Positions 49,567-59,935 of a stretch of DNA of 64,000 nt are shown here, piece by piece. The position numbers were made by a program, and so were the translations under genes. Under the pieces are notes generated by a model that saw only the letters and a list, made by a program, of their open reading frames with translations, did no database searches and was not told the DNA's origin. Every line of letters begins with the position of its first letter. Position 1 is the stretch's first letter. The stretch comes from an uncultured Bacteroidales bacterium (GTDB lineage Bacteria > Bacteroidota > Bacteroidia > Bacteroidales > UBA932), in assembly GCA_944322565.1 (NCBI GenBank), contig CALUPG010000009.1, forward strand, positions 1 to 64,000, in the 5' to 3' direction.

Positions 49567-52500
49567 TTGATTCACACAATTCTGTCAACTGATACTGGGG
49601 ATACGGTAAAGAAGGTTTTGAAAATATTGTGGCTGGTTGCGGTAGCACTGACGGCACTGATACTTGCAGGGATTCTTGGGATACAGACTCCTCAGGTACA
49701 GACATACCTTTCGCGCAGAATCATAGAAAACATATCGTCAAAAATAGACGCAGACATCAGGTTTGACAAGATTCACATCAAGCCATTCAATGCATTGGTG
49801 CTGAAGAACATCGCCATAATAGACAGAAAGCCTTGCAATGAAGAGGCCTCTGACACTCTCTTTGCTGCGGAATATGTCATTGCCCGGTTCACCCTCAGGG
49901 GACTCGGCAGACAGGAGGGGCTGCACATAGGAAGGACATATCTCAGGAACGCCGAGATGAACCTTGTGATAGAAGACGGCGGGACAAGCCTGCAGAGGAT
50001 GTTCGGGATAGAGAAGAAAAAGGAAAAGAAACCGCAGGACAAGAACATTTTCGACATACGCAGGGTCGATATAGACGGCATGACTTTCCGGATGCAGAAT
50101 TTCAGGAAAGAGCACAAGGAAAAACCATCCGGGGGCATAGACTGGAGTGACCTTGAAGTCTCCGGCATCAGTCTTGGAGCGAGACATCTGAAATTCAGCA
50201 AGGGAATAATGTCCGGCAGAGTGGATTATATGTCATTCAGAGAAAAAAGCGGCTATGTATGCAATTCCATTTCCGGCGAGGCAAGAGTCGGACGGGGACA
50301 GGCCAGAATCAAGAAAGTCAAAATAAACGACCTCTGGTCAGATGTTGCGCTTGATTCATTCACAATGTCCTACGACAGTTCAGCCGACTTCAGGGAATTT
50401 GTGGAAAAGGTCAGGCTCGAGGCAAACATTTCCGGCAGCAGGCTCGACATGCAGACCCTGTCATATTTTGTTCCGGGACTTGCGGGCAATACATTTGCCG
50501 CCGAGATCAGCGGCAATGTCTCGGGAACAGTCAGCAGCCTGGCTCTCGGGAATCTCAGGATTGACGGCGGAGAAGACAATATATCCGGGGTATTCGACGG
50601 CCGGATTACCGGACTTCCGGACACGCAGGAAATGTACCTTGACCTGAAAATTGCGGACCTCGGATTCGGGTCCCGCGGGCTGCAGAATTTCATCGGCGAC
50701 TGGAACAGGGGGAAAGCACCCGAGATAGAAAAATTCGGAAGAGGAGAGACTTTCATCCTTGACGGACATGCCAAGGGCACATTGAACCGGCTCGCCCTCA
50801 CAGCAGGCATCCGCTCCGGACTCGGAAGAATATATGCCGACCTTGACATGACCGGACTCACATCCAAGAGCAAGTCAATAAAAATCGGCGGAAGCGTAAT
50901 GACCGATGACCTTGACATCGGAAAAGCCACTGGCTCAGACATCATCAGGCAATGCTCCATGAAAGCGAGGCTCAATGCAGACCTCGGCAACAGGGGAGGC
51001 AACCCGGAGCTGAGGATAGACTCGCTGATAGTCAGCAGACTCAATTTCAATGGCTATGACTACAAAGGGATAGCCGCCGCAGGTACTGTTGCCAGGGAGA
51101 CATTCGACGGCAAGATCATCTGCAGCGACCCGAACCTCAACTTCATGTTCCAGGGATTGTTCAACCTGTCAAGAAAGACAAACAATGCCCTGTACAAATT
51201 CTACCTGAATGTCGGCTATGCAGACCTCAACGCAATGAATATAGACAGGCGAGGCATATCACGCATCAGGTTCAGCACGACAGCGAATTTCAATCTCATA
51301 AAGAACAGTGGCGACATCATCGGGGACATCGACATTGCAGATCTGGTCCTTGAGAACAACATGGGTCCCCATGACATAGGAGACATTGCAATAAATTCAT
51401 ATTCAGGGAATGACATAAACAGAATGTCGTTCTCATCAAAATTCGCAGAAGGCAGTTTCGCAGGAACCGCATCAATAGCAAAATTCATAAGGGACTTCCA
51501 GTCCGTCACCCTGAAGAAAGAGCTTCCGGCAATGTTCAGAGACACAGTCAGGACATGGGACAAAGACAGATACAGAATTTCAGTCAAGACATTCGACACC
51601 ATGGACCTGATGTCATTTATTGCCCCGGGGGTATATATTGCAGACAGCACATCCCTGAATGCAAAAATCGACTCCTCCGGCATCTTCAATGCAAGCATCG
51701 TCTCTCAAAGACTTGCATTCAAGGAACAGTACATCAAGGACCTGACCCTTACCGCAGACAATTCGGACGGAAGCCTGAAAGGCAAAATCAACAGCGGAAG
51801 CATCCGCCTTGCAACTCTGATGCTCAACAACAGTCTTATGGAATTTTTTGCCGATGATAATCATATCGGAGTCGGGCTTTCCTACGACAACCGCAGCACA
51901 CTGACCAACAGAGGAGAGTTTTTCGCGCTTGGAAATGTGACAAGAGACATGGACGGGGAAATGGGCCTTGAGGCAAGCATCCTTCCGACAAGCATTTATC
52001 TGAATGACAGGGAATGGAACATCCGGCCTTCAAAATTCAGTGTGAAGGGCAAGGATGTCGACGTGGACATCATTGAGTTCACAAGCGGTGACCAGACAAT
52101 CAGGGTCACCGGCAGAACTTCCGAGAATGCGAAGGACAGACTTACCGTAGCCCTTGACAGATTTGACATCTCCATAGTGAATCCTCTTCTGAAAAAAGAC
52201 ATCGGACTCAGCGGGGCAGTGACAGGGCAGGCGGAAATCACCACCCCGTACAGGGAACTCGGCCTCAGCATGAATTTCCTTTGCGACTCCGCTTCTGCAG
52301 CAGGTTCGGACATGGGGACAATAATGATGGAAGGAAGGCTCGGAGATTCCGGTGACGGGAAAAGACTCTTCCTTAATCTTACAAATGAGATATCAGGACA
52401 AAACACGATTGACATAAATGGCAATTATGCCTTCAAAAGCCGGAAAGCAGACTTCAACATAGTCCTCGACAGATTCGACATTTCATGCGCCTCCCCATTT

Positions 52501-54210
52501 GTATCAGGCGTCATAAGCGGACTGGACGGACATGTGTCAGGAAATTTCTCGGCAAAGGGACCTTTGGACAGACTCGCCGTCAGAAGCGAAGGAGCAGGCT
52601 TTGAAAATACCGGACTGACAGTCGCCGTCACAAATGTCAGATACCTTCTCAACGGAGGCTTCAGAATGGATGAGACCGGAATATATTTCAATGATGTCAG
52701 CATAGAAGACGGAAAGAACGGACGCGGCATGCTTACAGGCAGCATCAGCTATGACTGCTTCAAAGACATCAGGTTCAACGCAAGGGCCAATGTCATGGAT
52801 ATCGAAGCCATCAATCTTACTGAAAATGAGTCCGAGTCATTCTACGGCAATGTTGCGGCCACCGGCTCCGTTGAGTTCTCCGGTCCAATGAAAGCCCTTA
52901 CGCTGACGGTAAATGCCGCGACATCCGGAAACGGGCAGTTCCATATACCTCTGTCCTCAGGAGGGAATGCCACCGGAAGCAATCTTCTCACATACAGGCA
53001 ACCTGTGGTAATAAAGAAGACAGACCCGTATGAGGCGATGATTGCAAGAATCCAGGAACAGGAGACAAAAGAAAGCGACTTCAGAATGAGGCTCCGTGTG
53101 GCCGTGACCCAAGGCACAGAGGCTTTCATTGAGATAGACAAAGCCACGGGAAATGTCCTGTCAGGCCGTGGAGACGGAGTGATTGAGATAGAACTCCAGC
53201 CAAAAAAGGACATATTCAACATCACCGGTGACTATACAATCGCATCCGGCAACTATAAATTCGTCGCCCTTGGTTTTGCATCCAGAGACTTCTCCATACA
53301 GGAAGGAAGCACAGTGAAATTCAACGGTGACATCATGGACAGCATGCTGGACATAGATGCATCCTATACGACCAAGGCATCCCTGTCCACTCTCATTGCT
53401 GACACTACATCCGTATCCAACCGCAGGACGGTCGAATGCGGCATAACCATTTCAGACAAGATCAGCAACCCGAGACTCGGATTCTCGATTGTCGTTCCTG
53501 ACCTTGATCCTACGGTACAGTCACGGGTAGAAAGCGCCCTGAGCACAGAAGACAAAGTGCAGAAACAGTTCCTCTCACTGATTATCTCGAACAGTTTCCT
53601 TCCTGACGAGCAGTCCGGTATCGTCAACAACAGCTCCGTGCTGTATTCCAATGTCACAGACATCATGACCAACCAGCTGAACAACATTTTCCAGAAACTG
53701 AATATTCCTCTTGACCTCGGGCTGAACTATCAGCCGAATGAAAAAGGCAATGACATCTTCGATGTGGCCGTATCCACCCAGCTCTTCAACAACAGAGTGA
53801 TAGTAAACGGAAACATAGGGAACAGGCAATACAATTCCGGGAACTCCGGCAGCGATGTAGTCGGCGACCTGGACATAGAAATCAAGCTTACAAGATCCGG
53901 AGCCCTGAGGCTCAATCTTTTCTCACACTCTGCAGACGAATACACCAACTACCTTGACAATTCGCAGAGGAACGGAATAGGTATCGCCTGGCAGAAAGAA
54001 TTTGACAGATTCGACACATTCGTACGCAACATATTCAAGAAAAGGGAAGAAAGGGAAGAAGAGGAGCGCCGGGCCCTTGTCCAGCGACGCAACATGGACA
54101 GGAATGTGATAATTATCGGGCCGGACGACAATGCAGCAGACAAGCCCCGCAAGCAGAAATGCATCAGGCGCAAAGAAAAAAGGGAGAGCAATGACAACAC
54201 GGAAAAATGA
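49567..54210 (+). CDS. TamB-like translocation and assembly protein
   Basis: The 1547-residue protein has one N-terminal membrane helix (ILWLVAVALTALILAGILGI), an AsmA-like region (RIIENISSKIDADIRFDKIH), a long beta-rich bridge and a C-terminal TamB domain (KDIFNITGDYTIASGNYKFV..., LDIDASYTTKASLSTL, IGNRQYNSGNSG). Family members form a hydrophobic channel between inner and outer membranes for phospholipids or barrels. There is no ATG before the membrane helix; the only starts are TTG codons, 49567 being the first. It overlaps the next gene. Confidence 0.9.
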   Translation: MIHTILSTDTGDTVKKVLKILWLVAVALTALILAGILGIQTPQVQTYLSRRIIENISSKIDADIRFDKIHIKPFNALVLKNIAIIDRKPCNEEASDTLFAAEYVIARFTLRGLGRQEGLHIGRTYLRNAEMNLVIEDGGTSLQRMFGIEKKKEKKPQDKNIFDIRRVDIDGMTFRMQNFRKEHKEKPSGGIDWSDLEVSGISLGARHLKFSKGIMSGRVDYMSFREKSGYVCNSISGEARVGRGQARIKKVKINDLWSDVALDSFTMSYDSSADFREFVEKVRLEANISGSRLDMQTLSYFVPGLAGNTFAAEISGNVSGTVSSLALGNLRIDGGEDNISGVFDGRITGLPDTQEMYLDLKIADLGFGSRGLQNFIGDWNRGKAPEIEKFGRGETFILDGHAKGTLNRLALTAGIRSGLGRIYADLDMTGLTSKSKSIKIGGSVMTDDLDIGKATGSDIIRQCSMKARLNADLGNRGGNPELRIDSLIVSRLNFNGYDYKGIAAAGTVARETFDGKIICSDPNLNFMFQGLFNLSRKTNNALYKFYLNVGYADLNAMNIDRRGISRIRFSTTANFNLIKNSGDIIGDIDIADLVLENNMGPHDIGDIAINSYSGNDINRMSFSSKFAEGSFAGTASIAKFIRDFQSVTLKKELPAMFRDTVRTWDKDRYRISVKTFDTMDLMSFIAPGVYIADSTSLNAKIDSSGIFNASIVSQRLAFKEQYIKDLTLTADNSDGSLKGKINSGSIRLATLMLNNSLMEFFADDNHIGVGLSYDNRSTLTNRGEFFALGNVTRDMDGEMGLEASILPTSIYLNDREWNIRPSKFSVKGKDVDVDIIEFTSGDQTIRVTGRTSENAKDRLTVALDRFDISIVNPLLKKDIGLSGAVTGQAEITTPYRELGLSMNFLCDSASAAGSDMGTIMMEGRLGDSGDGKRLFLNLTNEISGQNTIDINGNYAFKSRKADFNIVLDRFDISCASPFVSGVISGLDGHVSGNFSAKGPLDRLAVRSEGAGFENTGLTVAVTNVRYLLNGGFRMDETGIYFNDVSIEDGKNGRGMLTGSISYDCFKDIRFNARANVMDIEAINLTENESESFYGNVAATGSVEFSGPMKALTLTVNAATSGNGQFHIPLSSGGNATGSNLLTYRQPVVIKKTDPYEAMIARIQEQETKESDFRMRLRVAVTQGTEAFIEIDKATGNVLSGRGDGVIEIELQPKKDIFNITGDYTIASGNYKFVALGFASRDFSIQEGSTVKFNGDIMDSMLDIDASYTTKASLSTLIADTTSVSNRRTVECGITISDKISNPRLGFSIVVPDLDPTVQSRVESALSTEDKVQKQFLSLIISNSFLPDEQSGIVNNSSVLYSNVTDIMTNQLNNIFQKLNIPLDLGLNYQPNEKGNDIFDVAVSTQLFNNRVIVNGNIGNRQYNSGNSGSDVVGDLDIEIKLTRSGALRLNLFSHSADEYTNYLDNSQRNGIGIAWQKEFDRFDTFVRNIFKKREEREEEERRALVQRRNMDRNVIIIGPDDNAADKPRKQKCIRRKEKRESNDNTEK

Positions 54211-54982
54211 AACAGGAAAAAGACAGGACATGACGGAAGAAAGTGTCATGACCGAAAGTACAATATGCCGCAAGGACGGCAGAGGCAGCCTGTACCTTAT
54301 ACCCTCCCCTCTCGGGGACAATGCCCTGCAGGAGGTAATTCCGGCTTCCGTACTGCAAATGCTTCCGCATTTCTCGACTTTTGTCGTGGAGGAAACGAGG
54401 ACAGCAAGACGATATCTGTCAAAGGCAGGACTTAAAGGGAAAATCCAGGATCTGCGGTTCTTTGAACTCAATGAACACACCGGGCATGAACAGATTGAAA
54501 GCTACCTGGAGCTGTTCAATGAGGGCAATGACGTGGCCCTTATATCAGAAGCCGGACTTCCGGCAGTGGCAGACCCCGGCGCACAGCTTGTCGCCCTTGC
54601 CCACAGACATGGCATCAAGGTTATTCCGTCAGTCGGACCTTCTTCACTCATGCTTGCCCTCATGGCGTCGGGACTCAACGGACAGTCATTCGCATTCTGC
54701 GGATATCTTCCGGCAAAAAGCGATGAAAGGAGAAGCAGGCTCAAAGCAATAGAGAAACTGTCAGCTGCGGCGGACCAGTCGCAGATATTCATTGAGACCC
54801 CGTACAGAAACGAGCAGATGCTCTCTGACATACTTTCCGTGTGCCGGAGCGAGACAAGGCTCTGCATTGCCGCAGATATAACACTGCCGGATGAATTCAT
54901 CCGCACCAGGACAATATCGGAATGGAAAAAAGAAAAGACTGCGATAGGCAAACGGCCATGCGTCTTCATTATCCATGGCTGA
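54191..54982 (+). CDS. RsmI-type 16S rRNA 2'-O-methyltransferase family protein
   Basis: The start at 54191 follows GGGAG and overlaps the end of tamB; ATGs at 54230 and 54248 are alternatives. The 263-residue protein belongs to the tetrapyrrole methylase/RsmI fold: LYLIPSPLGD, FVVEETRTARRYL, VALISEAGLPAVADPG (RsmI has SDAG..), and VIPSVGPSSLMLALMASGL with FCGYLPA. RsmI methylates C1402 of 16S rRNA; the short Bacteroidetes form lacks the C-terminal extension, so the exact target is not certain. Confidence 0.82.
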   Translation: MTTRKNETGKRQDMTEESVMTESTICRKDGRGSLYLIPSPLGDNALQEVIPASVLQMLPHFSTFVVEETRTARRYLSKAGLKGKIQDLRFFELNEHTGHEQIESYLELFNEGNDVALISEAGLPAVADPGAQLVALAHRHGIKVIPSVGPSSLMLALMASGLNGQSFAFCGYLPAKSDERRSRLKAIEKLSAAADQSQIFIETPYRNEQMLSDILSVCRSETRLCIAADITLPDEFIRTRTISEWKKEKTAIGKRPCVFIIHG

Positions 54983-55021
54983 CAAGGAGCAAATCCACCC
55001 AAATGACTATCTATCGGGAAA

Positions 55022-55456
55022 ATGAATTTAGACAAGCATAACGCAAACATCGGCAGGGGAATACAGCCAGGCATCCTTGAACTTGAAGGGATGGAATTCC
55101 ATGTCTGTCACGGATGCCTTCCGCATGAGAAGACAGTCGGAAATCTATTCACCGTGGATTTCAGGGCAGAACTTGACATGTCGGCAGCGACAAAGAGCGA
55201 CGACCTTCAGGATGCACTTGACTATGGCCTCGTGTACGATGTCATAAGAAAAGAAATGGAGATTCATTCCTCCCTGCTTGAGCATCTGGCAGGGAGGATT
55301 GTCGGCGCCATTGCCGATGCTTTCCCACAATTGGGGAACTTTTCAATACGGGTATCAAAGAGGAGGCCCCCGGTCAACGGAGTAGCGGCCTGGTCAAGAG
55401 TGACGCTCTTCTATTCTATAAAAGCAGGAATGACACTCTTCTATAAAAATAAATGA
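55022..55456 (+). CDS. folB: Dihydroneopterin aldolase
   Basis: The 144-residue protein has the family's ILELEGMEFHVCHGCLPHEK, YGLVYDVIRKEM, LLEHLAGRIV and ISVRVSK-like SIRVSKRRPPVNG. It cleaves dihydroneopterin to 6-hydroxymethyl-dihydropterin in folate synthesis, downstream of folE. The N-terminal 17 residues before GILELEG are an extension. It overlaps mtaB by four bases. Confidence 0.9.
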   Translation: MNLDKHNANIGRGIQPGILELEGMEFHVCHGCLPHEKTVGNLFTVDFRAELDMSAATKSDDLQDALDYGLVYDVIRKEMEIHSSLLEHLAGRIVGAIADAFPQLGNFSIRVSKRRPPVNGVAAWSRVTLFYSIKAGMTLFYKNK

Positions 55457-56721
55457 CGATGAAGAAAAAGATGGCATTCGTTACCCTCGGCTGCAAACTG
55501 AACTATGCCGAGACTTCCACTTACGAGCGGGGACTGAGCCGGGAAGGCATCGAAGTCGTCCCGTGGGATGAAAAAGCCGACATATATCTGGTGAATACTT
55601 GCACGGTGACCGAGCATTCCGACAAAAAATGCCGTAACATCATACGGAAGCTGCACAGAATATCGCCAGAAGCCTCCATATTCGTCACCGGCTGCTATGC
55701 CCAGCTCAAGAAAGAGGAGATTCTCCGGATAGAAGGCGTGAGGGCAGTATTCGGAGCCGACGAAAAGCCTATGGTCGTGCCGTCGATATCCGCATTCCTC
55801 AAGCCGGCAGGCGACAAGAATGCCGACAAATGCCGCAGGACGGATTTCCTTCCGGCATACTCGTCCGGCGAGAGGACAAGGTCATTCCTGAAAGTCCAGG
55901 ACGGATGTGACTATTTCTGCTCATACTGCACGGTACCGTATGCCAGAGGCCGCAGCCGCAACATCCCGATCAGTGACCTTGTCCGGCAGGCAGAAGAAAT
56001 TGCCTCCGCAGGAATCAGGGAAATCGTGCTGACCGGAGTGAACACCGGGGACTTCGGGAAATCCACGGGAGAAAATTTCCTTGACCTGCTCAAGGCCCTG
56101 AACGAAGTCAGAGGCATCGAAAGGTACAGGATATCTTCCATAGAACCGAACCTTCTGAAGGATGAAATTGTGGACTGGATTGCAAGCGGAACGAAATTTC
56201 TTCCTCATTTTCACATCCCGCTCCAGTCAGGCTCCGACACAATCCTCAAAGCGATGGGAAGAAGATACGACACGGCATTCTTTGCCCGCAAGATTGATTA
56301 TATCAGGCACGCGATGGAACATCCCGGAAGTCCGAAAGTATTCTTCGGGATAGATGTCATCACGGGATTTCCCGGAGAGACCGACGCCCTTTTCAAGGAA
56401 ACATATCATTTTCTGAAAGACACGGCAAGACCCGCATTCATCCACATTTTCCCATATTCCCGGAGAGCCGGGACACCTGCAGCCGCCCGCATGGACCAGG
56501 TAAAGGATTCAGTCAAGACTGACAGAGTGAAAATACTGGAGGAGCTGTGTACGGAACTCCATGCGGAATTCATGGAAGCCAACAGAGGAGTCCGCGAAAA
56601 TGTCCTGTTCGAAAGCACTGACAAAAACGGAATAATGTCCGGATATACCGGCAACTATATCCGCATCGAACGGCCATACGACCCGGAACTGGTCGGCAAG
56701 ACAGTCCCGGTGACACTCTGA
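55453..56721 (+). CDS. mtaB: tRNA t6A37 methylthiotransferase
   Basis: The 422-residue radical SAM protein has an N-terminal UPF0004 domain (FVTLGCKLNYAETS, NTCTVTEHSDKKCR, TGCYAQLKK) binding one iron-sulfur cluster, the radical SAM CDYFCSYCTVPYARGRSRN and a C-terminal TRAM domain. KLN(Y/A)AE and C..N.CTVT are those of MtaB rather than MiaB. It turns t6A into ms2t6A at position 37, acting after tsaD. It is coupled to folB by an ATGA overlap. Confidence 0.93.
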   Translation: MTMKKKMAFVTLGCKLNYAETSTYERGLSREGIEVVPWDEKADIYLVNTCTVTEHSDKKCRNIIRKLHRISPEASIFVTGCYAQLKKEEILRIEGVRAVFGADEKPMVVPSISAFLKPAGDKNADKCRRTDFLPAYSSGERTRSFLKVQDGCDYFCSYCTVPYARGRSRNIPISDLVRQAEEIASAGIREIVLTGVNTGDFGKSTGENFLDLLKALNEVRGIERYRISSIEPNLLKDEIVDWIASGTKFLPHFHIPLQSGSDTILKAMGRRYDTAFFARKIDYIRHAMEHPGSPKVFFGIDVITGFPGETDALFKETYHFLKDTARPAFIHIFPYSRRAGTPAAARMDQVKDSVKTDRVKILEELCTELHAEFMEANRGVRENVLFESTDKNGIMSGYTGNYIRIERPYDPELVGKTVPVTL

Positions 56722-56779
56722 GCCACGGCGCAGATTACAGGAAAGGAACATATACCATCATAAGGATTCAGACTAAAGT

Positions 56780-57697
56780 ATGGAGACAAGACTGACATTT
56801 TTAGGAACGGGCACATCACAGGGGGTCCCGATGATAGGTTGCGGATGTGAAGTGTGCACCTCATGTGATCCTCGGGACAAGAGGCTCAGATCATCAGCTT
56901 TCGTACAATACAGGGGCCTTGACATTCTGGTAGACGCCGGACCTGACTTCCGGCAGCAGATGCTCAGGGCAGGGATAAGCCATCTGGACGCTATCCTGCT
57001 GACACACAATCACAAGGACCACACGGGGGGACTGGATGATGTGCGTGCGTTCAACTATATCGAGAGGTCTCCGATAAAAATCTGCTGCGAAAAATATGTC
57101 GAGGACTCCCTGCGCATGGAATACTCATACGCTTTCGCTGAAAAAAGGTACCCCGGAGTCCCGGAATGGCAGATTACCCGCATTGACGACAGCCCGTTCC
57201 GTGTTTCTGAGAATATACCGGAATTCATGCTGGTATGGAAAGACGGGAAAGGCTACGAGAAAGTCCGGGTCACGCCTGAATTCTGGGCTTCCGAACGGAT
57301 GAGAAGAAAGAATCCGGACTGCAGCACAGCGGCCGGACTGCCTGACATCAATCCCGAAGGCTCTGAAATCATTCCGATAAGAGGGAGACACTACATGCTT
57401 CCGGTCCTCGGCTACCGATTCGGCAAAATCGCATATCTGACGGACATGAACTTCATACCGGAGGAAGAATTTGACAAGCTCCATGGACTTGAGCATTTCA
57501 TCATCAACTGCGTCCGCAGGGGACGCCACTTGTCCCACTTTTCACTTGAAGAGGCCGTCGAAATATCCCGGAGAGTAGGTGCCCCGCACACATGGCTGAC
57601 CCATCTCTCACATCAGCTTCCGCGCCATTCCGACCTGTGCGCAGAACTGCCCGAGGAAATCCGGCCCGCGTATGACGGGCTTGTGATTGAAGCCTGA
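56780..57697 (+). CDS. Metallo-beta-lactamase fold hydrolase (PhnP-like)
   Basis: The 305-residue protein has LTFLGTGTSQGVPMIGCGCE, the metal-binding LLTHNHKDHTGGLDD, and late histidines in TWLTHLSHQL. The GCGCEVC..C cluster near the N-terminus also occurs in PhnP-like phosphodiesterases. A typical member of the Bacteroidetes MBL group with an insert of about 70 residues after YIERSPIKI. The substrate is unknown. Its end lies one base from the convergent recQ stop. Confidence 0.85.
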   Translation: METRLTFLGTGTSQGVPMIGCGCEVCTSCDPRDKRLRSSAFVQYRGLDILVDAGPDFRQQMLRAGISHLDAILLTHNHKDHTGGLDDVRAFNYIERSPIKICCEKYVEDSLRMEYSYAFAEKRYPGVPEWQITRIDDSPFRVSENIPEFMLVWKDGKGYEKVRVTPEFWASERMRRKNPDCSTAAGLPDINPEGSEIIPIRGRHYMLPVLGYRFGKIAYLTDMNFIPEEEFDKLHGLEHFIINCVRRGRHLSHFSLEEAVEISRRVGAPHTWLTHLSHQLPRHSDLCAELPEEIRPAYDGLVIEA

Positions 57698-57698
57698 T

Positions 57699-59765
57699 TC
57701 AGACAATATACGGAGGGACAGCGCCTTGATCTATCAGGTCGCGCAATTCATCCAGGTATCCCTTGTCGGGCGAAGAGACGGGATTTCCGAAACGGGCATT
57801 TATGTCATTGAGAGTATATGAGCCGCCCTTCTCTTCCAGAATATATGACGACATCTCCTCCCTGAGCAATCTCCCGGACGGTTTCCGGTCTCCTGTCGCA
57901 GCAAGACTGCCGCCTCCGTCATGACAAATGTCCCGGCGTTTCCTGCGGCAGACATCACAGGTCCCGCAGTCCTCTGATTCTGTCTGGCCGAAATATGAAA
58001 GGAGAAACCGGCTGCGGCATGTGTCAGACTCCTCCACATAACTGACCATTGTCTCCATTCTTTCAATATATGCGGACTTCAGGCGGTCATGCCTTTCGGG
58101 AGTCAGCCTGACATTCTTTGGCATCAGCCTGTTTTCATTGAGATATATGACTGTCGTATGGTCTCCGGGGATATATTTTATCAAGTGTTCCAGCGACATT
58201 CTGTACAGCAGCTGCCTGAGCTCCGGGACGGCCATTCCGGCCTTGTCGGCGACATATTGCTCATCAATCGGCACCGGGAACGAAAACAGCCCTGTATAAC
58301 GGCGCATAAGGATTTCAGCCGCCGTCCCCATTTTCTTCTCAGACATCGGCGTGCCGTAAAGGGAGCCGCGAGGGACAATAAACATCACTTTCGTCTGGAC
58401 ATCAACATCTTCCATGACTGTCCAGTGTCCTTCTCTCTCTATATACTTTATGGCATACCATGCCGAGGAACGGTTCAGGCCGAAGCGGATACAGAACTCA
58501 TGGAGATCAAACTTCAGCTGCATTCCCTTGCCGACATCATATGGAATCCCATACATTATATGCACTTTATGATATATGTCCTCAACATATTCGATGGACG
58601 GGAATGACACCGAGGCCGTCTGGCGGAGCCGGCGGACATCGCCGCTGTTCCACAGCAGGACAGCATACGACCTCTTCCCGTCCCTGCCGGCCCTGCCCGC
58701 CTCCTGGAAATATGCCTCGGGCGAATCCGGCATGTCAAAGTGCACCACAAATCTCACGTCCGGCTTGTCTATGCCCATGCCGAATGCATTGGTGCAGACC
58801 ATCACTCTGATGGTTCCTGACTTCCACTGCTCCTGTCTTTCCGTCCGGGAATGAGCGCCGAGACCGGCATGATAAAAGGAAGCAGAGACGCCGTTTGAGA
58901 CCAGAAACGCAGCAATTTCCTCACATTTCCTGCGGTTGCGCATATAAACGATTCCCGTTCCCGGAACAGCGCCGCATATATTCAGAAGCTGCCCGAACTT
59001 GTCCTCGGTATGCCTTACGACATAGGAGAGGTTCGGCCTTTCAAAGCCGCTTTTCAGGAGCAGTTTTTCCCGGAAACAAAGTTTCTCCATTATGTCTTCT
59101 GCAACCTGCGGTGTTGCTGTGGCGGTAAGGGCAATCACCGGAGCTTCCGGCAGGATTTTCCGGAGTTCCCCGATTTTCAGATAGTCCGGACGGAAGTCAT
59201 AGCCCCACTGGGAGATACAGTGTGCCTCGTCAACCACTATATAGCTGACATCCATATCCTTGACATAACTCCGGAAAAGTTCTGTCCCCAGGCGTTCCGG
59301 AGACAGGTACAGAAACTTGAAATCTCCGTAGAGGGCATTGTTCAGCGCGAGTTCGATTTCCCTCCTGGTCATTCCGAGATATACCGCGAGTGCCTTGATG
59401 CCCCTGTCGGAAAGATTCTGCACCTGGTCTTTCATCAGGGCTATCAGGGGCGTTACAACAAGGGCAATTCCCGGCTTCATCAGAGCCGGCACCTGAAAGC
59501 ATACGGACTTTCCCCCTCCTGTCGGAAGAATGGCGAGCACATCCCGTCCGTCCAATGCCGCGCCGACTATCTCCGCCTGCATCGGCCGGAATGAAGGATA
59601 GCCCCAATATTCGCGGAGGACATCAGCCGGAGCAATATCCCCGGCGACATCGGTCTGTGTCATCTGACTGTCAGCACATTCACTCATCTCATTTTCATTT
59701 GTCTCCGGCCGTCCGGCATTGGCACATTTTGTGCAGTAGATATTTCCTTGGGCAGGCGGATGCAC
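57699..59765 (-). CDS. recQ: ATP-dependent DNA helicase RecQ
   Basis: The 688-residue protein has Walker A in LPTGGGKSVCFQ, the DEAH box in VVDEAHCISQWG, TNAFGMGIDKPDVRFV, and the RQC zinc site CRSRFLLSYFG..ESEDCGTCDVC. It lacks a standard HRDC domain; the C-terminus ends in a short winged segment (ARFGNPVSSPDKGYLDELR). The start shown fits the promoter at 59797-59828; ATGs at 59687 and 59663 would also give a complete helicase. It unwinds DNA in recombination and repair. Confidence 0.93.
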   Translation of the reverse strand: MHPPAQGNIYCTKCANAGRPETNENEMSECADSQMTQTDVAGDIAPADVLREYWGYPSFRPMQAEIVGAALDGRDVLAILPTGGGKSVCFQVPALMKPGIALVVTPLIALMKDQVQNLSDRGIKALAVYLGMTRREIELALNNALYGDFKFLYLSPERLGTELFRSYVKDMDVSYIVVDEAHCISQWGYDFRPDYLKIGELRKILPEAPVIALTATATPQVAEDIMEKLCFREKLLLKSGFERPNLSYVVRHTEDKFGQLLNICGAVPGTGIVYMRNRRKCEEIAAFLVSNGVSASFYHAGLGAHSRTERQEQWKSGTIRVMVCTNAFGMGIDKPDVRFVVHFDMPDSPEAYFQEAGRAGRDGKRSYAVLLWNSGDVRRLRQTASVSFPSIEYVEDIYHKVHIMYGIPYDVGKGMQLKFDLHEFCIRFGLNRSSAWYAIKYIEREGHWTVMEDVDVQTKVMFIVPRGSLYGTPMSEKKMGTAAEILMRRYTGLFSFPVPIDEQYVADKAGMAVPELRQLLYRMSLEHLIKYIPGDHTTVIYLNENRLMPKNVRLTPERHDRLKSAYIERMETMVSYVEESDTCRSRFLLSYFGQTESEDCGTCDVCRRKRRDICHDGGGSLAATGDRKPSGRLLREEMSSYILEEKGGSYTLNDINARFGNPVSSPDKGYLDELRDLIDQGAVPPYIV

Positions 59766-59796
59766 ATATCATCCTGCCGCAATCTCCGGCGGTGAA

Positions 59797-59828
59797 CAAA
59801 TGTAAAATTATATTTGAACGATTGCAAA
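59797..59828 (-). promoter_or_regulatory. Full recQ promoter
   Basis: On the minus strand TTTG (59825-59828) and TACATTTG (59797-59804) are 20 bases apart, matching the consensus. The -33 box falls in the spacer of the opposite pckA promoter. Confidence 0.75.
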
Positions 59829-59843
59829 AATACTTTAATTTTG
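59813..59843 (+). promoter_or_regulatory. Full pckA promoter
   Basis: TTTG (59813-59816) and TAATTTTG (59836-59843) are 19 bases apart. The predicted leader to the ATG at 59936 is about 87 bases. It overlaps the recQ promoter by 16 bases. Confidence 0.85.
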
Positions 59844-59935
59844 CATCGCATTCCGGAAGGGACCGGAGAACCGGCCGGAAATTCTGAAAATGCTTCAGGC
59901 CATGAAATTATAAACCTTAATATAATTTTGGAATT

